From: Massilia frigida
GTDB taxonomy: Bacteria; Pseudomonadota; Gammaproteobacteria; Burkholderiales; Burkholderiaceae_D
Reading direction: 5' to 3'
DNA: 64,000 nt
Assembly (NCBI RefSeq): GCF_011682175.1
Contig: NZ_WHJG01000002.1
Span: 124,001-188,000 of the forward strand
The position numbers and the translations under genes were made by a program. Positions 52,465-61,815 of this stretch are shown here, in pieces (within the stretch, counting starts at the first letter, position 1; the number at the start of each line of letters is the position of its first letter). The notes below the pieces were generated by a model, which worked only from the letters and a program-made list of their open reading frames with translations, had not been told where the DNA came from and made no database searches.

Positions 52465-54357
52465 TCATACCCCGCTCTGCCAGTCCACCGCGCCCTCGTC
52501 CGCAACCAAAATCACTTCGCCCTCGGCGCGCTTGGTGCGCAGCTTGAGCTTGATGTCCTTGGCGGGAAAATCGTAGATGCTGGTGCCGTCCGGGTTGTAG
52601 GTCATCGAACGCACCACGGTTTCGCCCTCCAGCCGCTTGACCGCCACCGAACTGACGCCGGTGCTGTCGCTGCGCTGCCGCACCAGCTCCTCCACCAGCG
52701 TAGCGCCGGCCTGCTGCTCCGTCTCGGCCGCCTTCACCTCCAGCGATACCTTGGCGATCGCCTTCAAGGCCGGCCCCACCGCCAGCGCCATCTTCTGGAA
52801 CATCGGCACCTGCTCCTCGGTGAGAATCAGCTCCTTCTTGCGCACCTTGGAGGCCAGCATGACGTACTTGCGCACGTCCTGCTCGTTGGTCATCGCTTCC
52901 ATCTCGGCCTTGCGGCGCGCCGCCAGCTCGCCGAACTGCGTGACCCGCGCGGACATCGCCGCGATCACGTCATCCAGGCGCGCGGTGTCGGGCTGCAGCG
53001 CGAAGATGCTCATCTCGCTCTGGCGGCGCGGCCCGGCGCTGTTGATCGCGACCGTGCGCGCCGCGATGGCGCAGCCCTCGGCCTGGCTGATCACCACTTC
53101 ATCGGCCATGATCTCGCAGTTCACCGCATGCGTGATCGTTACGCGCGTCCCCGACACGATGCAGCTCTCGGCGCGGTTGATGACCACCTCGCCCAGGCTG
53201 GCCTGGATCACCGAGCCCGAGGCCACGCCCTTGACGCGGATATCGCCGCGCGCATTGTGCGCGCTGCCGCCAACCAGGTTGCTGTTCAACAGGACCGTGC
53301 CGCCGCGCGAAATGATGCTGCCGAAGACGTCGGCGTGGATGATGATGCCCTCGCCTTCGACCACGCGCTTTTCCTGCACTTCGCCGAATTCCTCGAAGTC
53401 GCCGGTCAGCTTGAGGTTTCCCGTGGTGCGCGAACTGACGCCATCGCGGCTGACGATCTTGTCGCCCACCGAAATCTGCCCGCTCGCACTGTCCACGTTC
53501 AAAAAACCGGCCTGCTGCGCGATCAGGAATTCGCCCTCGCCCGATACCTCGACCACGGTGCCCGGACCGGCCATGGGCGCCACTTCGGCATCCTCGGGAA
53601 TGGGCGGATCGATGCGCAGTCCGGACAGCTCGAAACCGGCCGTGCCTGGCACGCGCGGCACCTTCTTGAGCAGGCGCACGCCCTTGTCGACTTGCGGAAA
53701 GCGGTTCTGGAAGGCCATCAGATCGAGCTTGCCGTTGGCCAGTTGCAGCGGCGCGTCACTGCGATGCAGGTCGCTGGTCACTTCGATCACATGCGCGTCG
53801 CGCCCCGCGCGCGGTTCGAGCAGGCTGGCCACCACCACGCGCTCGGACTTGCCGCTGTCGATGGCCGCGCGCACCGCCTCGACGTCGATCCCGAAGCGGA
53901 TGCCCTTGCCCCACATGTCGGCGATGAATTCGTCCACGTCGAGCCGGGCCACGGTCTCCGGTCCGTCCGGATCGTCGGGGTCGCTCACATACACCGGCTC
54001 GAAAACGTATTCGGCCTTGCCGCGATTGATCTTGACCGCCTTGTAGAGCTGCCGGCGCAGCGGACTGAACGGCTGGATATCGGAAGCGATGCGGATGATC
54101 ACGTGGCCGTCTGGCGAGCGCGGCAACGGCGGCCCGGCCCCGTAAATGGCCTTGATCAGTAGCGGATAGTCGAGCTCGACCAGGTAGCTGGTGGCGAAGA
54201 TGCGGTCGATGGCGGCGCTGAAGGTCGTGCCGAGCACGCTCGGGTCGCCGTACACGCCATCCGGGCGCTGGATGATGCACTGGTCCAGCTCAAGCGGCGC
54301 AGTCCCCGCCACCGCAGGCGGACGCGGCGCGCTGACGCCAGAAAATTCATTCGACAC
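52465..54357 (-). CDS. FapA-family (DUF342) protein
   Basis: 630 aa. A beta-helix FapA domain (about 250-460) with repeats such as GNLKLTGDFEEFGEVQEK, GIIIHADVFGSIISRGG and CEIMADEVVISQAEGCAI is followed by a helical coil (about 470-570). The N-terminus is variable. FapA-type proteins are found with flagellar or polar-localisation genes, but their activity is not settled. It is convergent with arfB and stands alone; its link to the motility genes in the window is plausible but not shown. Confidence 0.85.
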   Translation of the reverse strand: MSNEFSGVSAPRPPAVAGTAPLELDQCIIQRPDGVYGDPSVLGTTFSAAIDRIFATSYLVELDYPLLIKAIYGAGPPLPRSPDGHVIIRIASDIQPFSPLRRQLYKAVKINRGKAEYVFEPVYVSDPDDPDGPETVARLDVDEFIADMWGKGIRFGIDVEAVRAAIDSGKSERVVVASLLEPRAGRDAHVIEVTSDLHRSDAPLQLANGKLDLMAFQNRFPQVDKGVRLLKKVPRVPGTAGFELSGLRIDPPIPEDAEVAPMAGPGTVVEVSGEGEFLIAQQAGFLNVDSASGQISVGDKIVSRDGVSSRTTGNLKLTGDFEEFGEVQEKRVVEGEGIIIHADVFGSIISRGGTVLLNSNLVGGSAHNARGDIRVKGVASGSVIQASLGEVVINRAESCIVSGTRVTITHAVNCEIMADEVVISQAEGCAIAARTVAINSAGPRRQSEMSIFALQPDTARLDDVIAAMSARVTQFGELAARRKAEMEAMTNEQDVRKYVMLASKVRKKELILTEEQVPMFQKMALAVGPALKAIAKVSLEVKAAETEQQAGATLVEELVRQRSDSTGVSSVAVKRLEGETVVRSMTYNPDGTSIYDFPAKDIKLKLRTKRAEGEVILVADEGAVDWQSGV

Positions 54358-54553
54358 GACGGCGCTCCATGAGGGGCTTATATACCTGGCAAGTATATTT
54401 CGCTATTGGTAAGTTTTTTCTAGCGTAACAGCTTGTGTCGCCCAAAGAAACATTTTGATGCGCAATACTCAACAAATGTAACGTTTGGGCGGGAAGGCGG
54501 ACAGCGGGGATGGTACCGGCGGGAACGGGCGCCGTGGCGCGCCCGGGAGGGGG

Positions 54554-54934
54554 TCAGCGGCGCGGCGCGTTCTTGTAGATATCGACGCCGACTTCGTTGA
54601 TCTGGCGCCGCAGGTCGCGCCGTTCGTCGGGCGTCATCACGCGGCCGCCACGGCGGGCCGCATCGGCCGTGTTCTGGGCATTTTGCTCTTGCTGGGCCTG
54701 GAGCTGGCGGCGCTGCTCCTCGGCGCGCGCCTCGAACTGGCGCTGCTGTTGCTGGACGCGCTGGGCATCGACGATGCGCTGGGCGTCGCGTTCCTTGTCG
54801 CCAGGGTTGGCCTGGGCCACGGACAGACTGGCGCAAGCGAACAAGCAGCACACGGCGACGCGACGGACGAACGCATGCCCGCAGCGCTGAGCGCTTGCGA
54901 CTGCCTTGGTTTGAATGTGCGCGTTATTCATCAT
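54554..54934 (-). CDS. Secreted Gln-rich hypothetical protein
   Basis: About 126 aa with a long signal peptide (VAVCCLFACASLSVAQANP). The mature part is a Gln/Arg/Glu-rich helix (RVQQQQRQFEARAEEQRRQL), probably coiled coil, ending in DERRDLRRQINEVGVDIYKN. Such small periplasmic proteins are common in this group and have no assigned role. The start is the ATG with GAGGAATT upstream. Confidence 0.75.
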   Translation of the reverse strand: MMNNAHIQTKAVASAQRCGHAFVRRVAVCCLFACASLSVAQANPGDKERDAQRIVDAQRVQQQQRQFEARAEEQRRQLQAQQEQNAQNTADAARRGGRVMTPDERRDLRRQINEVGVDIYKNAPRR

Positions 54935-55126
54935 AATTCCTCTTCCGCGATGCCTGGTAAACATATAAGCTTGACCTGCTTGAGCCCAGTGTATGACCAT
55001 TTGCACCAAGGCATAAGCCGAATTGGGTAAAGTTTGTAACAGTATGTAATGACCTTCGTGCTGGGTGTTTTATCGGGCGATATGACGTTACCATAGCGAC
55101 ATGAATCTGACAAATCTGACAGCCAA

Positions 55127-55903
55127 ATGAACACACCCTCGACCCCGATCTCAGGCAACAATACAACGCAGGCCAACGCCAATGGCCATGCCGCCAAAAT
55201 TATGGTAGTCGACGACGACGTGCGCCTGCGCGATTTGCTGCGCCGCTACCTCACCGAACAGGGCTTTTCCGTGGTCACCGCCGAGAGCGCGCCGGCCATG
55301 AACAAGCTGTGGCTGCGCGAGCGCTACGACCTGCTGGTGCTGGACCTGATGCTGCCCGGCGAAGACGGCCTGTCGATCTGCCGCCGCCTGCGCGGCGCCG
55401 GCGACCAGACCCCGATCATCATGCTCACCGCCAAAGGCGAAGACGTGGACCGCATCGTCGGCCTCGAAATGGGCGCCGACGATTATCTGCCCAAGCCCTT
55501 CAATCCGCGCGAACTGGTGGCCCGCATCGGCGCCGTCCTGCGCCGCAAAGGCCCGGACGAGATCCCCGGCGCGCCATCCGAAACGCCGCAGTCGTTCGAA
55601 TTCGGCCAGTTCGTGCTGGACCTGGGCACACGCACGCTCAAGAAAAATGGCGAAACGGTGCCATTGACCACCGGCGAATTCTCGGTGCTCAAGGTGTTCG
55701 CACGCCATGCGCGCCAGCCGCTCTCGCGCGAAAAGCTCATGGAACTGGCGCGCGGACGCGAATACGAAGTGTTCGACCGCAGCCTGGACGTGCAGATCTC
55801 GCGCCTGCGCAAGCTGATCGAACCCGATCCATCGTCGCCGCTGTACATCCAGACGGTGTGGGGCCTGGGCTATGTGTTCATTCCTGAAGGCCAGCCACGC
55901 TAG
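55127..55903 (+). CDS. ompR: OmpR-type response regulator
   Basis: 258 aa. A receiver domain (Asp pair in MVVDDDVRLRD, phosphorylation Asp in LLVLDLMLPG, Lys in YLPKPFNPREL) and a C-terminal winged-helix DNA-binding domain (TTGEFSVLKVFARHARQPLSREKL). It is close to OmpR and is followed by its kinase with a 1-bp overlap. OmpR regulates porins and osmotic and acid responses, and in many bacteria represses or tunes flhDC. No strong ribosome-binding site is seen; a 9-codon upstream ORF ends on the start. Confidence 0.93.
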   Translation: MNTPSTPISGNNTTQANANGHAAKIMVVDDDVRLRDLLRRYLTEQGFSVVTAESAPAMNKLWLRERYDLLVLDLMLPGEDGLSICRRLRGAGDQTPIIMLTAKGEDVDRIVGLEMGADDYLPKPFNPRELVARIGAVLRRKGPDEIPGAPSETPQSFEFGQFVLDLGTRTLKKNGETVPLTTGEFSVLKVFARHARQPLSREKLMELARGREYEVFDRSLDVQISRLRKLIEPDPSSPLYIQTVWGLGYVFIPEGQPR

Positions 55904-57276
55904 TGTTTTCGCGCGATTCGACCACGCCTGACGGCACGCGCCTGAACTGGCTCAGGAGCGGCCTGTTCTGGCGCACCTTCCTGTTGCTGAGCATCCTGAC
56001 CACGGTGTCCATGGCGTCGTGGATCGGGATGATCAGCGCCGTGCAGCGCGGCCCGCAGGTCGAGCAGACGGCTGACCTGGTGATCTCGGTGGTGACCATC
56101 ACCAAGGCCGCCCTGACCCACTCGGCGCCCGAACTGCGGCGCGAGCTGCTGTTTGAGCTGGTCAGCAACGAAGGCATCCGCATCTTCACGCTGGAAAGTT
56201 CGGACGCGGTCGACCCGCCGCCCGACAGCACCCTGATGCCGGAAATCGAAGCCATCATCAAATCCAAGCTGGGTGCCGACACGCGCTTTTCCAGCCGAGT
56301 AAACGGCACCGCCGGCTTCTGGATCAGCTTCAAGATCGACGACGACGGTTACTGGCTGATGCTCGAACGCGAACGCCTCGAAGGCTTGACGGGCGTGCAG
56401 TGGCTCGGCTGGGCGACGGTGGTCGGCGCCTTGTCGGTGGTCGGCGCGGCGCTCATTTCGAGCCTGGTCAACCTGCCGCTGGCACGCCTGACCGCGGCCG
56501 CGCGCGCCATCGCCCAGGGCAAGAAGCCGGACCGCCTGCCCGAAAAAGGCTCGAAAGAGATCATCGAAGCCAATCGCAGCTTCAACCAGATGGTGGAAGA
56601 CTTGCAGCAGGTCGAATCGGACCGCGCCGTGATCCTGGCCGGCATCTCGCACGACCTGCGCACGCCGCTGGCGCGCATGCAGCTCGAACTGGAAATGGCC
56701 AAGCTCAGTAACGAGGCGCGCGAAGGCATGCAGTCCGATATCGGCCAGATGGACGCCATCATCGGCCAGTTCCTCGACTACGCCAAGCCGACCGAGGCGG
56801 CCACCTTCGTGCCGGTCGATATCAGCGACCTGCTGCAGGACACCGCGCGCGAAGCGGAGCGCATGCTTGACATCCATGTGACGACCCATATCGAAGAAGG
56901 CGTGCATGTGATGGGCAACGCGACCGACCTGCGGCGCGTCTTCAACAACCTGGTGGAAAACGCGCGCCGCTACGGCAAGACCGAGGGCAGCGATTTTACC
57001 GAACTTGATATCTCCTGCCGCATCAAGCCGCATGGCCTGGGCAAGCGCGTGGTGATCGAAGTGCAGGACCACGGCCAGGGCGTGCCGGACGACCATATCG
57101 AACTGCTGCTCAAGCCCTTCACGCGCATGGACAGCGCGCGCGGCCAGGCCAACGGCGCCGGGCTGGGGCTGGCGATCGTGGAACGGGTGGTCTCGCGCCA
57201 CAACGCCGAACTCCAGGTCAGCAACCGTGACGGCGGCGGCCTGCGCATCGCGCTGGTGATGCCACTGGCCAGCTGA
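55903..57276 (+). CDS. envZ: EnvZ-type sensor histidine kinase
   Basis: 457 aa. Two TM helices (about 26-48 and 164-187) enclose a periplasmic sensor of about 115 residues. HAMP follows, then the DHp domain with phospho-His in LAGISHDLRTPLARMQLEL and the HATPase domain (N box LVENARRYG, G1 VQDHGQGVP, G2 GAGLGLAIVE). It phosphorylates and dephosphorylates the adjacent OmpR. The GTG start overlaps the ompR TAG (TAGTG). Confidence 0.93.
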   Translation: MFSRDSTTPDGTRLNWLRSGLFWRTFLLLSILTTVSMASWIGMISAVQRGPQVEQTADLVISVVTITKAALTHSAPELRRELLFELVSNEGIRIFTLESSDAVDPPPDSTLMPEIEAIIKSKLGADTRFSSRVNGTAGFWISFKIDDDGYWLMLERERLEGLTGVQWLGWATVVGALSVVGAALISSLVNLPLARLTAAARAIAQGKKPDRLPEKGSKEIIEANRSFNQMVEDLQQVESDRAVILAGISHDLRTPLARMQLELEMAKLSNEAREGMQSDIGQMDAIIGQFLDYAKPTEAATFVPVDISDLLQDTAREAERMLDIHVTTHIEEGVHVMGNATDLRRVFNNLVENARRYGKTEGSDFTELDISCRIKPHGLGKRVVIEVQDHGQGVPDDHIELLLKPFTRMDSARGQANGAGLGLAIVERVVSRHNAELQVSNRDGGGLRIALVMPLAS

Positions 57277-57283
57277 CGGCGCG

Positions 57284-58729
57284 TCAGCGCACGATGTAAT
57301 TGCCGATATCGAAACGGCGCGTGGCCCAGCGGTAGGTGAATGTAAAACCCGGCCAGACCGCGTAATTGCGCCCGCGCCCATCGAGGTACCAGCTTTTGCA
57401 GCCGCTGGTCCACACCGTGCCGCGCAGCTTCTTGTGCACCTTGGCGACAAAGTCGCGCTGCACGTCCGCCTTCACCTCGACCGAGTGCAGGCCCTGCGCC
57501 CGGATCGCCTTGATGGCTTCAACCACATAATTCACGCTCGATTCGATCATGTAGATCATCGAATTGTGGCCCAGCCCGCTATTCGGTCCGGTGACCGTGA
57601 AGTAGTTGGGAAAGCCGGCCACGGCGCAGCCCTTGTAGCAATCCTGGTCGTGCTCGAACAGGCGCTTGCCGCCGCGCCCGCGCACCTCGATGGAGCCGAG
57701 CGCATGCCCCACATGAAAGCCGGTCGCGTAAATCAGCACATCGACCGCTCGCTCGGCGCCGTCGGCATCGACGATGCTGTTGGCGCGCACCTCGGCTACC
57801 GCGCTGGTGACCAGGCTGACGTTGGGACGGGTGAGCGCCGGGTAGTAGTCGCTCATCACCAGTACCCGCTTGCAGCCCATGGTGTAGTCGGGCGTGAGCT
57901 GGCGCCGCAGGAGTGGGTCGGCCACCTGGCGATGCAGGTGGCGCAGGCCGACCGCATGCGCCAGGCGGAACAGGCGCGGCAGGTACAGATAGAGCGGCGC
58001 GTTCGCTTCGTAGATCGTGTAGTTGAAGGCGCGGTACAGCAGCCGCAGGGGCGCGAGCATGGTCAACAGCGAACGTTCGCGCGGGCCGATGGCGCGGTCG
58101 TGGCGCGGCACGATCCACTGCGCGGTGCGCTGGTAGACGTCGAGCTGCGCCACGATGGGCGCGATGTGCGGCACGAACTGGATCGCGCTGGCGCCGTTGC
58201 CGATCACCGCCACGCGCTTGCCGCGCAGGTCGACGTCGTGCTTCCAGCGGCTCGAATGAAACGACGGCCCGTTGAACGTTTCCATGCCGGGCAAGGCGGG
58301 TAGCGCCGCGCGGTTCATCGCGCCCAGGGCCGAGACCACGCACTTGGCCGTCAGCGGGCCGGCGCTGGTGTTCAGGGTCCAGTAGCCGCCCTGCTCCTCG
58401 AACTGCGCGCCCTCGTAGGCGGTGCCCAGGCGCAGGTGTGGCGCCAGGCCGAAGTCGCGCACGATGGCGCGCGTGTAGTCGAGGAGCTCGGCCTGGCTGG
58501 CCAGGCGGCGCGTCCAGTTCGGGTTGGGCGCGAACGAAAACGAGTACACATGGCTGGGAATGTCGACCGCGCAGCCGGGATAGGTATTGACTTGCCAGGT
58601 GCCGCCGAACTGCGCGTCCTTTTCGAGGATCACGAAATTGTCGATGCCGGCCTGCTTGAGCCTTACGGCGGCGCACAGGCCACCGAAGCCGCTGCCGATG
58701 ATGACGGCATCGAACTGGGGAAGCGTCAT
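57284..58729 (-). CDS. Baeyer-Villiger-type flavin monooxygenase
   Basis: 481 aa, class B flavoprotein monooxygenase. FAD Rossmann motif GSGFGG (12-17), GGTW linker (42-45), NADPH Rossmann motif GNGASA (178-183), and between them the Baeyer-Villiger fingerprint FNGPSFHSSRW (152-162, F.G...H...W). It should oxidise a ketone to an ester or lactone, or act as a flavin monooxygenase; the substrate is unknown. The ATG overlaps the stop of the upstream secreted-protein gene (ATGA). It ends 7 bp from the convergent envZ with no visible terminator. Confidence 0.88.
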   Translation of the reverse strand: MTLPQFDAVIIGSGFGGLCAAVRLKQAGIDNFVILEKDAQFGGTWQVNTYPGCAVDIPSHVYSFSFAPNPNWTRRLASQAELLDYTRAIVRDFGLAPHLRLGTAYEGAQFEEQGGYWTLNTSAGPLTAKCVVSALGAMNRAALPALPGMETFNGPSFHSSRWKHDVDLRGKRVAVIGNGASAIQFVPHIAPIVAQLDVYQRTAQWIVPRHDRAIGPRERSLLTMLAPLRLLYRAFNYTIYEANAPLYLYLPRLFRLAHAVGLRHLHRQVADPLLRRQLTPDYTMGCKRVLVMSDYYPALTRPNVSLVTSAVAEVRANSIVDADGAERAVDVLIYATGFHVGHALGSIEVRGRGGKRLFEHDQDCYKGCAVAGFPNYFTVTGPNSGLGHNSMIYMIESSVNYVVEAIKAIRAQGLHSVEVKADVQRDFVAKVHKKLRGTVWTSGCKSWYLDGRGRNYAVWPGFTFTYRWATRRFDIGNYIVR

Positions 58730-59277
58730 CGGTTCGGCACGCGCGTCTGCACCAGTTCCGCCCTGAAGCGCGGCTTGCCGTCGCGTTCGAGCGCGTAGCT
58801 CAGTTTCAGGCCATCGGGCGAGACGCTCAAGGTCCAGACATTGGTGGCGGCGGCCGGAATCAGGCGCGCGGTATAGGCGTCGGCGTGGAACGCTTGCGCG
58901 ATGGCGCTGCCGTTGCTGGCGGCCGCGCCGCCGTACATCGTTTGCGCGTCCGGGGTGCCGTCGGCGTGGCGGTGGTCGTGCTGCAGCGTGAGGCCGGATG
59001 GTGTGCGGGTGACGATCCAGGTGCGCGAGGTGTCCTCGCCCACGGCGAAGGGAATCCGGATGTCGCTGGCGTTGCAAGCGCTCACCGTGGCGACCAGCTT
59101 CTTGCCGGCGAAGGCTGCGCCGCCATCGTCGGGCGCGACCGACGCGCCTTCGTAGACGGCGCCGCACAACTTGCCGAGGTTGGCGAAAAAGGCGTCGCGC
59201 GGGTCGGGCGTGTCGGCCGCGCGGCAGGGCAGCGCCAGCGCGCTGGCCAGGACGATGGCAGTGGTGCGCAGGATCAT
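58726..59277 (-). CDS. Secreted hypothetical protein
   Basis: About 183 aa. A signal peptide (about 1-20, ending CRAAD) leads to a beta-rich domain with SRTWIVTRTPSGLTLQHDHRH, DAQTMYGGAA and FHADAYTARLIPAAATNVW. I do not name a family with confidence. It is translationally coupled to the downstream Baeyer-Villiger-type monooxygenase, so the two may work on the same compound on either side of the membrane. Confidence 0.72.
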   Translation of the reverse strand: MILRTTAIVLASALALPCRAADTPDPRDAFFANLGKLCGAVYEGASVAPDDGGAAFAGKKLVATVSACNASDIRIPFAVGEDTSRTWIVTRTPSGLTLQHDHRHADGTPDAQTMYGGAAASNGSAIAQAFHADAYTARLIPAAATNVWTLSVSPDGLKLSYALERDGKPRFRAELVQTRVPNR

Positions 59278-59437
59278 GGGCTTGCTCTCGTGTGGTGATG
59301 GTGGCGATGACGATAGGCCTGCGCTCCGCAAAAGTCAACGTTTTAGCAAGCACGCGCTAAGCGCGAATCCGCACATACGTGCATATATGCAAGGGGTATA
59401 ACGGTACGTCACCGTTCATAACCAGGAGAAGAAGACG

Positions 59438-59806
59438 ATGAAGAAACTGTTAATTGCCGCCCTGATCGCCGGATCGCTCGGCAGCGCCGCCATTCCCGCC
59501 AGCTCGGCGGTGATCATCGTGCGCGAAGCACCGCCGCAACCGCGTTCCGAACGCGTGCCGCCACCGCGGCGCGGCTATGTATGGGCACCGGGACACTGGG
59601 ACTGGCGCAACAATCATCACGTGTGGGTACGCGGTTCGTGGATGCGCGACCGCAGGGGCTACCATTACACCGCGCCGGCCTGGCAAGAGCGTGACGGCCG
59701 CTGGGAAATGCAGCGCGGTAACTGGGCGCGTGGACAGCGCGACAATGACGGCGACGGCGTTCCGAACCGTCAGGATGAACGGCCGAACAATCCGAATCGT
59801 CAATAA
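59438..59806 (+). CDS. YXWGXW-repeat periplasmic protein
   Basis: 122 aa. A signal peptide (about 1-24) is followed by a Tyr/Trp-rich core (GYVWAPGHWDWRNNHHVWVRG, split here by the usual W repeats, then GYHYTAPAW) and an Asp-rich tail DNDGDGVPNRQDERPNNP like a calcium-binding type 3 repeat. This small family is common in the envelope of beta- and gammaproteobacteria; its function is not known. A CAGGAGAAG site lies before the ATG. Confidence 0.85.
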   Translation: MKKLLIAALIAGSLGSAAIPASSAVIIVREAPPQPRSERVPPPRRGYVWAPGHWDWRNNHHVWVRGSWMRDRRGYHYTAPAWQERDGRWEMQRGNWARGQRDNDGDGVPNRQDERPNNPNRQ

Positions 59807-59820
59807 TTGATGATGACGGG

Positions 59821-59855
59821 CTGGCCCGGCGCCACGCGTGGCGTCGGCCCGCGTA
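59821..59855. other. Palindrome between convergent genes
   Basis: A GGCGCCACGCGTGGCGTC palindrome inside longer G/C-rich arms lies 15-50 bp after the YXWGXW gene. It could form a hairpin at the end of either convergent transcript; no T-run follows. Confidence 0.45.
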
Positions 59856-59870
59856 CTGTTGCCTCAAGCT

Positions 59871-60218
59871 TCAGCACGGCGACAACTGGCCTCCGCACTG
59901 CGTGACGAGGTAGTCGCGCACCGCGTGCACGTCGGTAAACGGCATTTCCCCGATCACCTGGCGGATATGCCGCAATGCATCCCATAAAAATTCATAGTGC
60001 CCATCCTTGACCGGCACCAGGCTGTACACGCCTGTGGTGGTGGTGAAAAAGTGACGCTCGTTGGGCACGGTGAATGCCGGCATCAGCGGTGCCCCTTCAT
60101 CGTCCCAGAAACGCCACAGCGTCGCCTCGACATCGACCGCGTCGCAATAGGCGGACGCGGTCAGCGCGTCGGGGAAGACGAGCAGGGAGCATTCTTCGGT
60201 GTCGGCGGCAAAGATCAT
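59871..60218 (-). CDS. Hypothetical protein
   Basis: About 115 aa, soluble, with no signal peptide. It reads MIFAADTEECSLLVFPDALT, then VDVEATLWRFWDDEGAPLMP, FTVPNERHFFTTTTGVYSLVP and EFLWDALRHIRQVIGEMPFTD. I do not recognise a family. The ATG was chosen over an in-frame extension without a ribosome-binding site. It is convergent with the YXWGXW gene. Confidence 0.72.
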   Translation of the reverse strand: MIFAADTEECSLLVFPDALTASAYCDAVDVEATLWRFWDDEGAPLMPAFTVPNERHFFTTTTGVYSLVPVKDGHYEFLWDALRHIRQVIGEMPFTDVHAVRDYLVTQCGGQLSPC

Positions 60219-60396
60219 GATGTCCAATCGTGAGCGCGGGGTGATGCTTTTTGCGGCAGCGCCCGTCCCTTCTCTCAACCGTAACACATAAAACAACATT
60301 GCGCGACTACTTGCCGTGCTACCGAACCGCCCACCTTATCAGCCTGCTCCATTTGCACCATCACCTGCGCTCTGGCGCGTGGGAAATGGCGTGGGT

Positions 60397-60708
60397 CTAG
60401 GCCGCCAGCGCCTTGCGCACCGCGCCGGCATCGGCCGGCCGCACCACGCGTGCCACTTCCTGGCCATCTTTCATGACCACCACGGTCGGCCACAGCTTGA
60501 CCTTGAAGGAACGGCCCAGCGGCCGGCCACTGCCATCTTCCACCTTGATATGGCGCGCGTCCGGAAAGGCGGCCAGCGCCTCTTCAATCAGCGGCGCCGC
60601 CGCGCGGCAATGGCCGCACCAGTCGGTGCCAAAGTCCAGCACCACCACGCCCGCCGTGGCGTCGATGTCGCTGCGATCCGGCTGTGCCGGGGAATATGCT
60701 GTGCTCAT
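60397..60708 (-). CDS. Thioredoxin-family protein
   Basis: 103 aa thioredoxin fold with the redox motif WCGHC (Cys31 and Cys34), preceded by VVVLDFGTDW, and cis-Pro in KLWPTVVVMKDG. WCGHC replaces the WCGPC of thioredoxin and is more like the disulphide-isomerase type. There is no signal peptide, so it is cytoplasmic. It stands alone, divergent from the di-iron protein gene. Confidence 0.9.
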   Translation of the reverse strand: MSTAYSPAQPDRSDIDATAGVVVLDFGTDWCGHCRAAAPLIEEALAAFPDARHIKVEDGSGRPLGRSFKVKLWPTVVVMKDGQEVARVVRPADAGAVRKALAA

Positions 60709-60793
60709 GAGTCTGCTCCTGATGTCATTCGCATAAGCCTACCGCAAAACCGGGCGCATGGCAGCATGCCTCGCATGGTTTGAACCGGAAACA

Positions 60794-60822
60794 TTGCCAA
60801 TTGCCAATTGAATGGCTACAAT
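60794..60822 (+). promoter_or_regulatory. Sigma-70-type promoter for the ODP gene
   Basis: TTGCCA (-35, 60794-60799) and TACAAT (-10, 60817-60822) are separated by 17 bp, matching the sigma-70 pattern well, 25 bp before the ATG. A repeated TTGCCAATTG next to it is not correctly spaced. Confidence 0.65.
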
Positions 60823-60847
60823 AAACCCTTTCATAAGTAGGGTTATC

Positions 60848-61639
60848 ATGGCGATTGAACTGTTCAATAACGGCAAGCACATCTGCCTGATGTTCTCCGA
60901 CTTGGTCGATGAAGGCGAGGGAGCGTCGGTGCAGTCGAACCAGTTCCTGATCGTTCAGGACGGCACCGGCATCCTGCTCGATCCGGGCGGCGTGCTGACC
61001 TACAACGAGCTGTACATGGGCATGAGCAAATACTTTCCGCCCAAGGAGCTGCGCTACGTGTTCGCTTCCCATGCCGACCCCGACATCATCGCCTCGCTGC
61101 CGCGCTGGCTGGCCGGTTCGGATACCAAACTGCTGATCTCGTCCATCTGGTCGCGCTTCGTGCCGCATTTTTGCGCGCAAGGCAAGACGGAAGGCCGCAT
61201 CATCGCCATTCCGGACGAAGGCACCCTGTTGCCGCTGGGCGATACCGAGTTCCAGATCCTGCCCGCCCACTTCCTGCATGCGGAAGGCAATTTCCAGTTT
61301 TACGATCCGGTCAGCCGCATCCTGTTCTCGGGCGATATGGGCGCATCGATGTTGCCGGAAGGGCTGGCGATGGAACCGGTGCAAGATTTCGACAAGCACC
61401 TGCCCTACATGCGCGGCTTTCATTCGCGCTACATGGTGTCGAACAAGGTCTGCCGCTACTGGGTCGGGATGGTGCGCAAGCTCGATCCGGAATGGATGGT
61501 GCCGCAGCACGGCGCGCCGTTCAAGGGCCGCGCCATGATCGCGCGTTTCCTCGACTGGATCGAGACCCTGCCCTGCGGCGTCGACCTGATGACCCAGGAG
61601 ATGTACCAGGCGCCGCGCAGCATCACCGTCACCCTCTGA
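60848..61639 (+). CDS. MBL-fold di-iron (ODP-like) protein
   Basis: 263 aa metallo-beta-lactamase fold of the flavodiiron/ODP type. Metal ligands are H75-x-D77-x-D79 in ASHADPD, His in PAHFLHAEGNF, Asp in FSGDMGA and His in VPQHGAPF. The fixed position of a flavodoxin domain is absent, so it is a stand-alone di-iron domain, a group proposed to bind oxygen, sometimes in chemotaxis. It may be an oxygen sensor or hydrolase. The start is the ATG giving MAIELFNNG. Confidence 0.85.
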   Translation: MAIELFNNGKHICLMFSDLVDEGEGASVQSNQFLIVQDGTGILLDPGGVLTYNELYMGMSKYFPPKELRYVFASHADPDIIASLPRWLAGSDTKLLISSIWSRFVPHFCAQGKTEGRIIAIPDEGTLLPLGDTEFQILPAHFLHAEGNFQFYDPVSRILFSGDMGASMLPEGLAMEPVQDFDKHLPYMRGFHSRYMVSNKVCRYWVGMVRKLDPEWMVPQHGAPFKGRAMIARFLDWIETLPCGVDLMTQEMYQAPRSITVTL

Positions 61640-61702
61640 TAATTGCCGAGGGAAAATAAATATTCCCACGACACGATTGCCGAAGTAATATCGTACTGAC
61701 AT

Positions 61703-61731
61703 GGCCGGGGAGCTGCCGCCGCTCCCCGGCC
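61703..61731 (+). terminator. Hairpin after ODP gene
   Basis: An 11-bp perfect stem GGCCGGGGAGC / GCTCCCCGGCC with a 7-nt loop, 64 bp after the ODP stop. The T-run is missing, so termination strength is unclear. Confidence 0.6.
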
Positions 61732-61815
61732 GTGCGATGTTGATGCGATGTTGTTGATCAACTGGTCCGCTGCGCGCCTTGCGCGGCGGCAGTCACTTTG
61801 GGAGTCACCCTGGAA

